Position numbers and translations under genes: made by a program. From contig CALFVE010000270.1 in assembly GCA_937928475.1 (NCBI GenBank), positions 1 to 9,156 on the forward strand: DNA of 9,156 nt, written 5' to 3'. Numbering within the stretch: the first letter of the stretch is position 1; every line of letters begins with the position of its first letter. Under the pieces are notes generated by a model that was not told where the DNA came from, made no database searches, and saw nothing but the letters and a program-made list of their open reading frames with translations. Shown piece after piece: positions 1-7,400 of this stretch. Source of the stretch: an uncultured bacterium. Its GTDB lineage: Bacteria > Armatimonadota > Zipacnadia > Zipacnadales > Zipacnadaceae.

Positions 1-28
1 GAGTGCGAACTGTGTATGTTCCTGTGTG

Positions 29-58
29 CAAGCCCGGGGGAATTTTCCTTCGGGCTTG
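29..58 (+). terminator. Rho-independent terminator-like hairpin for an upstream gene outside the window
   Basis: Positions 29-41 pair with 46-58 to form a stem of about 13 bp. The outer arms are AAGCCCG (30-36) and CGGGCTT (51-57), there are two internal G-T wobbles, and the loop is ATTT. The 3' side runs into GTTTGGGTT, a modest T-rich tail. No gene end is visible in the 28 bases to its left, so it probably serves a rightward gene just outside the window and insulates the membrane-protein gene that follows. Confidence 0.65.
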
Positions 59-143
59 TTTGGGTTCAACAGGCACCCCCTCTGTTGCGTGAAGAGTGGC
101 GGGCAGGGACCCAGGCTGCCACAGCCTCCTACAGCAACCGGAC

Positions 144-148
144 AGGAG
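144..148 (+). promoter_or_regulatory. Ribosome binding site setting the start at 156
   Basis: AGGAG lies seven bases before the in-frame GTG at 156. The earlier in-frame GTG at 96 has no comparable site at proper spacing, and it would add 20 polar residues ahead of the first membrane segment. The start at 156 is therefore preferred. Confidence 0.7.
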
Positions 149-155
149 TAGTGCG

Positions 156-710
156 GTGAAAGCGTCAAGTTCCCTCGGGCACCCGGCCCTTCCCTTGCTG
201 GCTTGCCTGCTGGTGCCGGTCTGCATTGACCTCGCTTGCGCCATCAACCTCGGGCAGCTCAATCCGAGCAGCCAGACGCTCGTACTGCGGGCCAGCGGGG
301 TCCTGCTGGTGATTTCCTGGGGCTGGGCGGGACTGCTTGCCTGCATCCTGTTCGGAGTGCTGCTGGGTCTGCCTATCGCCGGGCTACAGGTGGCCTACTT
401 GCGAGCGGGGCTGGCGCGCATCGAGCGGGGACGCGATGTGCGGGAATCCTTGCGCCCCGAGTCGCTTCTCCTCGGCCTGGGCCCGTGGTTTCTCATGGTC
501 GGCGTCGCCTGGCTGGTCGGCTGGGCCTGGGTCTTCGGGGTGCTAGGTGGCACCTTGATGGCGGTCAACGTGCTGTGGGCGCGCACCCTGGTCTACCGCG
601 CACACCTGCTGGCCTACGAGTACCTGCGAGCGGACGAGGAGTTGCGGTGGCAGGAGATGGCCGAGGCGGAGCCAGAAGTCCCGCGCCTCGAATGGTTGGG
701 GTCACGGTAG
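156..710 (+). CDS. Hypothetical integral membrane protein, 184 aa
   Basis: I do not recognise the family. The start is taken at GTG 156 because of the AGGAG at 144-148. From that start, residues about 11-30 form a first hydrophobic segment. Residues 47-82 are a long hydrophobic stretch, enough for one long or two short membrane helices. A charged loop at about 83-102 is rich in Arg and Glu. Two closely spaced hydrophobic segments follow at about 103-123 and 124-145. The last 40 residues are a soluble charged tail ending RLEWLGSR, with a run of acidic residues at 160-174. This suggests four or five membrane passes in the cytoplasmic membrane and a small acidic C-terminal domain. No catalytic or transport motif is evident. 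The gene converges on csaB, so the two are not one operon. It is followed by a weak hairpin at 733-757. Confidence 0.75.
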   Translation: MKASSSLGHPALPLLACLLVPVCIDLACAINLGQLNPSSQTLVLRASGVLLVISWGWAGLLACILFGVLLGLPIAGLQVAYLRAGLARIERGRDVRESLRPESLLLGLGPWFLMVGVAWLVGWAWVFGVLGGTLMAVNVLWARTLVYRAHLLAYEYLRADEELRWQEMAEAEPEVPRLEWLGSR

Positions 711-732
711 CAAAAGGGCCGGAAGCGGTCCT

Positions 733-770
733 AGCCGAGTCCCCCTGACCCTCGGCTTGCTCTCTTCCTG
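733..770 (+). terminator. Weak terminator-like hairpin after the membrane-protein gene
   Basis: AGCCGAG (733-739) and CTCGGCT (751-757) form a perfect 7-bp stem around an 11-base loop, followed by a pyrimidine-rich tail TGCTCTCTTCC. It lies in the 94-bp gap between the converging membrane-protein and csaB genes and could terminate the rightward transcript. The broken T tract and wide loop make it a weak candidate. Reading left, the nearest T run is about 17 bases beyond the stem, so it is less likely to serve csaB. Confidence 0.35.
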
Positions 771-804
771 GGGAAAACCGGGTGAGGTCGTTTTGAGCAG
801 GCTA

Positions 805-1914
805 TCAGCCTTGCCGTTCCCCGGGCTTTCTTGTCACCTTCTCGGCTACTTCCTCCAACACGCGCAGGTTGACTTCCGCCGCGTTACGCAAGCGGGAGGC
901 GGCCTCCGCCCGCTGCTTGGCCCCGGCCTCGCGATTTTCCCATAGATCTTGCGCTGCCACCGACAGCACCTGCCCAGTCAGATGCGCTAGGGGCAGGGCC
1001 TTCTGGCCTGCCTGCAGGGCGAAGGCCGTGACCTTGGGATCGTAGGACAAGCCGAGCGCCGGCACCTCGTGCGCGGCCGCGAAAATCAGGCCGTGCAGCC
1101 TCATGCTGACCACCATCCCCAGGCTCCCAACGAGGCTGAGCATCTCGGCCGGGAGCACCGGCTGATCGAGCACCGCTGGCTGGCTGCGGGTCGCTGCCAC
1201 CACCCGCCAGGCTGAGGGTAGATCAGAGGGCTGGAAGGGCAGAAGTAGGCAACGGACACCCAGTCTCTCCTGGAGGTGATCGCACAGGACGGCGATCGCC
1301 TCCTCGGGTTCCTTGCTGGCCCAGGCGCGGACTACGACGCCGCAGAGAGGACCGTCGGGCTCCAGGCCGGCCAGGCGCAGGAGGTTTTGCGCGACCTCCC
1401 GACCGGCCGGCCGCAACAGCAGCGCCAGATCGGCGGCCTCGGTCACCGCTGGGGGAGGCAGTCCTAGCTCTCGCACGAGCCGCACGGAGTCGGCATCCCG
1501 CAAGACCACCGCTTGCGCCCTTTGCAGGTAGCGGCGCACGAGGCGCAGCACCCCGGGGCCGAAGAAGGGGCCCAGGCCCTGCCCTAGCAACACGTAAGGC
1601 GTACCTCGGCGCAAGGCCAGTTCGAGAATGCCCAGATAGTAGAGCAGGGAGAGTTGCGAGGTCACGTTCTGGAGCAAACCGCCGCCGCCGCTGATCAGTA
1701 GGTCGGCCCGGCCCATTTCCTCCCAGAGGCAGAGCAAGGAATCGCGCGCCACCGCCGGGACGCCGTAGGTAGCCTCGGTATCTGAGGGCTTATGGGAGAG
1801 CACTACCGGGGTCCAGTCGGGGTGCCGCGCCCGCAACTCCTGGAGCAGCGCGGCGAGGATGGCCTCATCACCCAAGTTGTCGAAACCGTAATAGCCACTG
1901 ATCAAGAGCCGCAT
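805..1914 (-). CDS. csaB: Polysaccharide pyruvyl transferase, CsaB family (369 aa)
   Basis: CsaB enzymes transfer pyruvate from phosphoenolpyruvate as a ketal onto a sugar of a cell-wall polymer. In Bacillus this creates the anchor recognised by S-layer-homology (SLH) domains. The family signature is strong: GYYGFDNLGDEAIL at residues 7-20, SGGGGLLQNVTS at 75-86, SLLYYLG at 89-95, GQGLGP at 111-116 and RDADS at 139-143. SMRLHGLIFA at 270-279 contains His274, at the position of the conserved Leu-His pair of pyruvyl transferases. SYDPKV follows at 290-295. The last 45 residues form a charged helix, making the protein somewhat longer than typical members. ATG 1914 is chosen because AAGGGG lies six bases upstream and the family begins at MRLLISGYYG; the reading frame stays open to 1974 but adds 20 unrelated residues. 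No signal peptide is seen, so it is probably cytoplasmic. It is divergent from the adaptor gene. I saw no convincing promoter for it. Confidence 0.93.
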   Translation of the reverse strand: MRLLISGYYGFDNLGDEAILAALLQELRARHPDWTPVVLSHKPSDTEATYGVPAVARDSLLCLWEEMGRADLLISGGGGLLQNVTSQLSLLYYLGILELALRRGTPYVLLGQGLGPFFGPGVLRLVRRYLQRAQAVVLRDADSVRLVRELGLPPPAVTEAADLALLLRPAGREVAQNLLRLAGLEPDGPLCGVVVRAWASKEPEEAIAVLCDHLQERLGVRCLLLPFQPSDLPSAWRVVAATRSQPAVLDQPVLPAEMLSLVGSLGMVVSMRLHGLIFAAAHEVPALGLSYDPKVTAFALQAGQKALPLAHLTGQVLSVAAQDLWENREAGAKQRAEAASRLRNAAEVNLRVLEEVAEKVTRKPGERQG

Positions 1915-1920
1915 GGAGTA

Positions 1921-1926
1921 CCCCTT
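1921..1926 (-). promoter_or_regulatory. Ribosome binding site setting the csaB start
   Basis: On the minus strand AAGGGG (1926 down to 1921) lies six bases before ATG 1914. It supports that start over the upstream in-frame candidate at 1974, in agreement with where the family homology begins. Confidence 0.7.
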
Positions 1927-2173
1927 GGCGAGGCGGACGGTTGCGCAGGTGAAATCGCGAGCCAATTCGCCCAAGCGGGGAAGGAGACCTTCCGGCTAGC
2001 GGACGCGCCTGACAGGTCGCCGGTCTGGGTCCCACCCGTGCTCGCCAAGTTGCTCACTGCGGTTGCACCGGACCTGCCCGCAGACGACCAGGGAGAGAAT
2101 CCGGGAATTACTGAGGGGCAGGAAACGTCCTGGGTTTCAGGTGGACCGGAAACGAGGGCGTGAGCCTCGACGG

Positions 2174-2193
2174 AATCCGCGTGCCGGCGGATT
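2174..2193. repeat. Perfect 7-bp inverted repeat upstream of the promoter; possible operator
   Basis: AATCCGC (2174-2180) and GCGGATT (2187-2193) are perfect reverse complements separated by six bases. The right arm ends four bases before the proposed -35 element at 2198. A partial second pairing, GAATC (2173-2177) with GATTC (2196-2200), reaches into the -35 itself. Position and symmetry suit a dimeric regulator, but no regulator is encoded in the window and a 7-bp arm can arise by chance in GC-rich DNA. Confidence 0.35.
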
Positions 2194-2197
2194 GAGA

Positions 2198-2225
2198 TTC
2201 ACTTTGGTACTGTTTGTGGTATAAT
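2198..2225 (+). promoter_or_regulatory. Sigma-70-like promoter with perfect extended -10
   Basis: The -10 hexamer TATAAT (2220-2225) matches consensus exactly and is preceded by TG at 2217-2218, making an extended -10. TTCACT (2198-2203) matches four of six -35 positions with a 16-base spacer. The surrounding 2191-2225 is the most AT-rich stretch of an otherwise GC-rich window. Transcription would begin near 2232 and give a leader of about 60 bases before GTG 2295. It should drive the adaptor-peptidase gene and possibly the beta-helix gene after it. Confidence 0.8.
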
Positions 2226-2294
2226 GGCGCAGGTTCCTCCGGATAGCGCCGGGGGCGAGGCGAGTCTAGCGGCTGGCAGATTCGAGGTTAGACT

Positions 2295-4259
2295 GTGCGC
2301 GGCACCAACATAAGCAGCATGGCGGCGATCCTCCTCGCGCTGGGGGCGGTGGGATCAGCGTGGGCAGCCCTGCCCGCCCCGGAGGTTAGCGGTTCGCTGG
2401 TGCAACTGGGCAGTCCCGTCCCGCTGCTTTGGACCCCCACAGCGGAGGTCAGAGTGGGCTCGCCCCGCGAGGTGCCGCCGCTCGATTTGGCACTGACCGG
2501 GGACACCTACGGCCCCGTTTACGTCCTGCGGGCACCTACAGACGGGATAGTCGAATACCTGTACTCCTGGACCGGGTTCTTCCTAGTCGGCCAGCCGCTG
2601 GTTCGGGTCTATGACAGCAAGTTGCTGGCCGACCTGAGGGCGGCGAAAGCGGCTGGCAAGTTTGACGCCCGCCCCTTCATCATCGCGGCCACGGCGCGGG
2701 CTTCGGTATGGGATGTCCCCTTCCCCTCCCCCACCACCCAGCCGGTCGCTCCCGGCACAGTGCTGCGCCCCGCGGCTCCCGAGACAGAAAATTCAACGGT
2801 CGAGCGGCCGCGGGCCACGCTGGAGCGGCGGGAAACGGCGGCGAACGTTTCCCGCGCGCGCCTGACCATGGCCCGCCAAGAACTGGCGGTGGCCGAGAAG
2901 CACCTGGCGGAGACCCAGGAGGAACTCGTCGCCCGCCGGCAGCTGCAGAAGTCGGGCGTACTGGTCCCCGAAGAGGTCACCCGATTTGAGACGCAACATG
3001 TGCAGGCGCAGGCGGCCGTGAAAGCGGCGCGGGAGAAGCTGCGCGAGGCGGAGAAAGCGGGGAAGGCAGAGAACGCGGAGCCGTCGGCTCCCACCCGGGT
3101 TCCGCCGCTGCGTCCCGTAGCACCGATGGCGCTCCCGGCTCTGCCCGCGATTCCTCCCCCTCCGGCTGAACTCCAGCGGCTTTCGGCCCCGCGCTGGCAG
3201 GACAGCCTGGCCCCCACCGGCGGCCTGGTACTCAAGCCCCTGCAGCCGCCGGGCGCTGCGGTGAAGAAAGGGACACCCCTGCTCAAGGTGGCGAACAGCG
3301 CCTGGGCACGGCTACGGGTGCTGGTGCCCCCGGAGCAGTCGTTTCGCTTCCACCGTTCCGCCCCGGTGGCGGTCGCCTTCCCCGAGTTGCCGGGACTGGA
3401 ATTCGTCGGCTGGGTGACTTCTAAGCACTTGCTGCCGGGGGACGAGCGCGGGGTTGTCGAGATGCTGGTGACCAACGCCCGCCAGCCCTTCGAGACCCAG
3501 GCCCTCCTGATGAGCCTGGCCTACGCCAGCCCCCCGCTCCAGGACAGCAGCGAAGCCGAATTGGCCCCCGATATCTCGCGGGTCGCCGCCGCCCTGGCGC
3601 CCTCCGAGCGGCTGTTTGCGCTGGTGCCGGCGGCAGTGATGACTTCGGCGGCCAAGGCCAGGGCGGAGGAGTACAATGGCCTGCCTCTGACCGGACGGCT
3701 GGCCGTTGTTCCCCCCATACCCCGCTTCGGGCCTCCAGAGTGCCCGGACCCCGAATTGCGCGAGCGCCTGACCCAACTGCACGAGTGGCAGGAGAGTTTC
3801 ATTGAAGGGCTGACCACCGCTATCTACGGACAGCGGATCGTGCTGAGTTATCCCCGCGAGGGCGCGATCTCCGCGGCGGTCGAACGAATGCTCAAGAGTG
3901 AGGTAAGCCACGACCCCGGCTATTGCGCGCGCACTCTGCGCGAGGCCCTAGGCTGGGGGCTGGGCGACGCCTACCAGTGGGCGACTCGCCTGCCCGAGCA
4001 CGGATACCTGCCTCGCGAGGATGGCATCCCCCGGCCCGGGGATATCATGGTCTGGCCCTTCACCTACGGCTCGCACCACAGCCAGCACATCGGCGTGGCC
4101 GTGCTGCAGAACGGGCGGCTGATGCTGCTGTCGAACCTCGAAGGGCGCCTGGGCACTTCCGAGATTGTGGGCGGCTACATCGCCTTCTACAAGCCGGCGA
4201 CCCCTGGCGTCTCTGTGCCCTCCTCTGCTCCCCGTGCGGGACGCCCCGCGCGCCCCTAG
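2295..4259 (+). CDS. Secreted HlyD/RND-type adaptor fused to an NlpC/P60- or CHAP-like cysteine peptidase (654 aa)
   Basis: The start is GTG 2295, with GAGGT at 2284-2288 six bases upstream. Residues 1-24 are a signal peptide, with probable cleavage after SAWA. Residues about 75-108 look like the first half of a biotinyl-lipoyl domain (APTDGIV, then VGQPLVRVYDS). Residues 166-257 form a charged alpha-helical hairpin or coiled coil. A Pro/Ala-rich linker spans 262-292. The second lipoyl half is at 306-333 (APTGGLVLKP, VKKGTPLLKV), followed by a beta-barrel-like segment to about 410. This is the domain order of periplasmic adaptors of RND and ABC exporters. The C-terminal part (about 505-634) differs. 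PGYC at 541-544, IPRPGDIMVW at 578-587, SQHIGVAV at 596-603 and LLSN at 611-614 match the Cys-His-polar layout of papain-fold wall peptidases, giving Cys544, His598 and Asn614. Such enzymes cut peptide or amide bonds of peptidoglycan. No transporter gene is adjacent. The adaptor call is firmer than the peptidase call. Confidence 0.78.
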   Translation: MRGTNISSMAAILLALGAVGSAWAALPAPEVSGSLVQLGSPVPLLWTPTAEVRVGSPREVPPLDLALTGDTYGPVYVLRAPTDGIVEYLYSWTGFFLVGQPLVRVYDSKLLADLRAAKAAGKFDARPFIIAATARASVWDVPFPSPTTQPVAPGTVLRPAAPETENSTVERPRATLERRETAANVSRARLTMARQELAVAEKHLAETQEELVARRQLQKSGVLVPEEVTRFETQHVQAQAAVKAAREKLREAEKAGKAENAEPSAPTRVPPLRPVAPMALPALPAIPPPPAELQRLSAPRWQDSLAPTGGLVLKPLQPPGAAVKKGTPLLKVANSAWARLRVLVPPEQSFRFHRSAPVAVAFPELPGLEFVGWVTSKHLLPGDERGVVEMLVTNARQPFETQALLMSLAYASPPLQDSSEAELAPDISRVAAALAPSERLFALVPAAVMTSAAKARAEEYNGLPLTGRLAVVPPIPRFGPPECPDPELRERLTQLHEWQESFIEGLTTAIYGQRIVLSYPREGAISAAVERMLKSEVSHDPGYCARTLREALGWGLGDAYQWATRLPEHGYLPREDGIPRPGDIMVWPFTYGSHHSQHIGVAVLQNGRLMLLSNLEGRLGTSEIVGGYIAFYKPATPGVSVPSSAPRAGRPARP

Positions 4260-4403
4260 CCACACCCGGGGAGCCGGCTTGAGCAAGGAGGGCGGGCCTG
4301 GCCGAAGCCTGTTCTTTCGTCTCCAGACGTTGCTGACGGCGGTAGATCCGCTGGCGGGCTGCCCTTGCGTGACCGTTCGCGTCACTTGTCACCACGCCGC
4401 GCG

Positions 4404-4409
4404 AAAGGG
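4404..4409 (+). promoter_or_regulatory. Ribosome binding site setting the beta-helix protein start
   Basis: AAAGGG ends eight bases before ATG 4418. The in-frame GTG at 4409 overlaps this site, so it cannot use it. The start therefore lies at 4418, directly before the basic N-terminus of the signal peptide. Confidence 0.65.
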
Positions 4410-4417
4410 TGCTAGAG

Positions 4418-7400
4418 ATGCCAAGAGTCAGGTTGTGGGTGACGGCCGCTTTTCCGGTTCTGCTTCTGCTGTGTCCACCTCCCCCCTGCGCCGCCTCGCT
4501 ACCGGCCACTCTGTGGCCGTTCTTCGGATTCCTCTTGCTGCAGAAGCCCGTTCAACCTCCTCCCCCTGGGGGGAACATCGTCGTCAACACCCTCAGCGAC
4601 GTCTACCCTGATGATGAGGACGACTACATCTCGTTCCGAGAGGCCCTCTACTTCGCCGAAAAGGACGCCCTGCCAAACCGCATTGTTTTCTCGGTGAGCG
4701 GCCGGCTGGAGAAGATGTACGGGACGCCCACCCTACCGGACGGCGACAGCATCTTGGCGGCGGACGCCTCGGGCAAGCCGCGCCTGCGCTGTGACGATTA
4801 CCTCCAGATCGGCAACAACTGCACCGTGACCGGGCTGTCGTGCAGCTACGCAGTGGTTCTGAACGGGAACAACAGCCGCCTGCGGTCCTGCTACCTGGGC
4901 CTGCAACTCGACGGCCAGACCCCCACCTCCGATCTGAAGTGCCACCTGTACGTGAAGGGGAGCGGCAACATCATCGGCTCCGACGACGCCAGCCGGGGCA
5001 ACCACTTCGGCGACGGCAACATCATCATCGAGGGGGAGGGCGCCAACGGGAACGTCATCAAGAACAACCTGTGCGGTCTCAAGCCCGACGGGGTCTCGCC
5101 CTTGAGGAGAGTCTCCGACGCGGCCATCCAGATCGGCGCGGGCGCCCATGACAATCGCGTTCTTCTCAACCGCATTCTGAGCAACAGTGTTTGCGTCGAT
5201 GTCTACGGCAGCGACACCCACGACAACCGCATCTACGGCAACCGTCTGGGCCTCAACAGCGGGGGGTTCAAGAGCGGCCACGGGATCATCATCCATAGCG
5301 GGGCCCATCACAACTACACCATCTCCAACTTGGTACCCGATTTGAGCCTGCGCAACGTCATCGGCGGCTACAAGTGGGACGGGATCCAGGTGCTCGTCGG
5401 CGCGCGCGATAACTACCTGCTCTATAACCTCATCGGGGTGGACGAGAGCGGCGCCAAACTCGCGGAGGGCGCGGGCCAGTACGGGGTGCACGTCTACCCG
5501 ACTACGACCAACACGCAGATAGGGGGCGGCGGGGAGGCCGAGGGAAACTGGATCGCAGGCAACTCCAAGGCCGATGTCTGCGTGGGCGCTCCGAGTTCCG
5601 GTCAGACCCGCGCCTCGGGAGTGACCATCGCCGGCAACCGCATCGGCTTCGACAACACTTACACGCCGCGCACCTCGGGGCAGGGAATCCTCGTGTGCAA
5701 CGCCTCGGGAGTGGTCATCGGGGGAGTAGCCACCGAGACCACCACACCGCGCAACTATGTGGGCGGCTGCACGCTGGGCGGCATTGAGGTGTACCAGAAC
5801 ACCCGGCCGCTGCGCGTGCAGGGCAACAGCGTGGGTATCGGGCCGGACGAACGCACTACGATCGCCAACGGGGGAGCGGCGCTGACCATCTCCCAGAGCA
5901 GCAACGTGAACGTGGGGGCCATCAACGCTGAGCCGGCCAGCAGCGGTGGGCCACCCGCCCCGCACGCCGGCAACATCCTAGCGGGGAGCAAGCAGGGAGT
6001 CTATCTCGAGGAGAGCGACAACATTTACGTTCAGGGTAACATGATCGGGGCCTACGAGAAGCTCAACACTAACCGGGACATTGGGGTCTTGATCTACAAA
6101 GGCTGCCAGCACGTGGTGGTGGGCGGGGCGTCGCCGTATCAGGCCAACCGCATCTACACCAACCTGGCCGGGGTGGGGGTCACGGGATCAAGCAATGTTC
6201 TGATCGTGAACAACGAGATCAAGAAGAGCCAGGGCGTGGCGCTCGGCGGCGCCGGGGGAGTCGGCGTCTACCTCTACGGGCCGGTGGAAAAGGTCATCCT
6301 CGGCGACAACGTGATCACCCGCAGTGAATCCCACGGCGTCGTGGTGAATGGCGAGAAGGGAGAGGTCAAGGACGTCCACATCGGCTCGGAGGAGCGCGGC
6401 CCCAACTACATCGGCGACAATCAAGGCTACGGGGTCTTTGTCGCCGGCGCCTCGGTGTCCGACGTTTCGGTGGTCAACAATTGGATCGGCGCCTGGCCGG
6501 CGACGGAGGGCGCCGTGCAATGGAATGCGCACCCCAACCGCCAAGGTGGGGTCGGGATTGGGCAGGAGGCGCACGGTGTGGTAGTGGGCGCCACTACCGC
6601 CGGTTTCCCTAACTACATCTGCGCCAACCCCGGCTTTGGAGTGGGCCTCGGGGGAGGCGCATACGGCAACTCCGTCACCCACAACTTCATCGGCCGCAAG
6701 ACTGCCGCGAATGCAGTCAACGGCAACGACCTGGGCATCAAGATCAGCGGCGGCGCGCATGACAACACGATCGGGGGCACCAACCCGGATCTGCACACTT
6801 TCGTTGCCGGCAACAAGAACGGGGGGATTGTCCTGGAGGGCACCGGCACCAACCACAACACCATCACCAACTGCTGGGTGGGCGTAAACTATGCCACTGC
6901 CACCTCCAAGACGCCCCACCCGGACGGCAACACGTACGTTGGGGTCACCATCGCCAACGGCGCTTGCGAGAACGTGATCGGGGCCTCTTCCACCGACGCC
7001 TACAGCAATGTCATTTCCGCCAGCAACGGTTGCGGAGTGCTCATTTCCGGCAGCGGGACGCGGCGAAACAAGATTGAGCGCTGCCGCATCGGCACTGACC
7101 CCACCGGCACCCAGGCCACCGCCGCCGGAGGCGTCAAGTGGGGCAACGCCTCCGCGGGCGTGTGGATCTTCATGGGCGTCAACAACGTGGTCGGCGGACC
7201 GAACGCGGCCTACGCCAACCAGATCTCCAACAACGGCGAGGACGGAGTCAGGATTACCACGGGCGGCACCCTGAATTATGTGGCCGGCAATCTCATCGGC
7301 ACCAAGGCGGACGGTCTCCGGGCCCTGGGCAACAGTGGCGCGGGGGTGAAGATCGAGGACTCCAGCCAGAACTACATCGGTAGCGGGAGCTACAAGAAAG

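Larger units (their letters stand above)
1915..2294. other. Divergent intergenic region between csaB and the adaptor-peptidase gene
   Basis: The 380 bp between the two divergent starts hold no ORF I would accept. The right end carries an inverted repeat (2174-2193), a rightward promoter (2198-2225) and a leader of about 60 bases ending in a ribosome binding site. The part next to csaB (1927-2160) is GC-rich, and I see no consensus leftward promoter, RNA gene or repeat in it. The csaB promoter must be somewhere here unless it departs strongly from the sigma-70-like consensus. Confidence 0.7.

Noticed and set aside
96..155. N-terminal extension of the membrane protein to GTG 96
   Set aside because: There is no suitably spaced ribosome binding site before 96, and AGGAG at 144-148 points to GTG 156.
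1915..1974. N-terminal extension of csaB to the start at 1974
   Set aside because: The family begins at MRLLISGYYG and AAGGGG sits correctly before ATG 1914. The extra 20 residues show no family similarity.
2609..3475. 288-codon minus-strand frame inside the adaptor-peptidase gene
   Set aside because: The translation is rich in Ser, Arg, Gly and Ala with no domain pattern, while the sense frame has a signal peptide and adaptor motifs. It is a shadow of GC-rich codon use.
4418..4492. Lipoprotein signal on the beta-helix protein (Cys19 after LLLL)
   Set aside because: A lipobox needs a small residue just before Cys. Here it is Leu, and the Cys is followed by four prolines, so ordinary signal-peptide cleavage near CAA is more likely.
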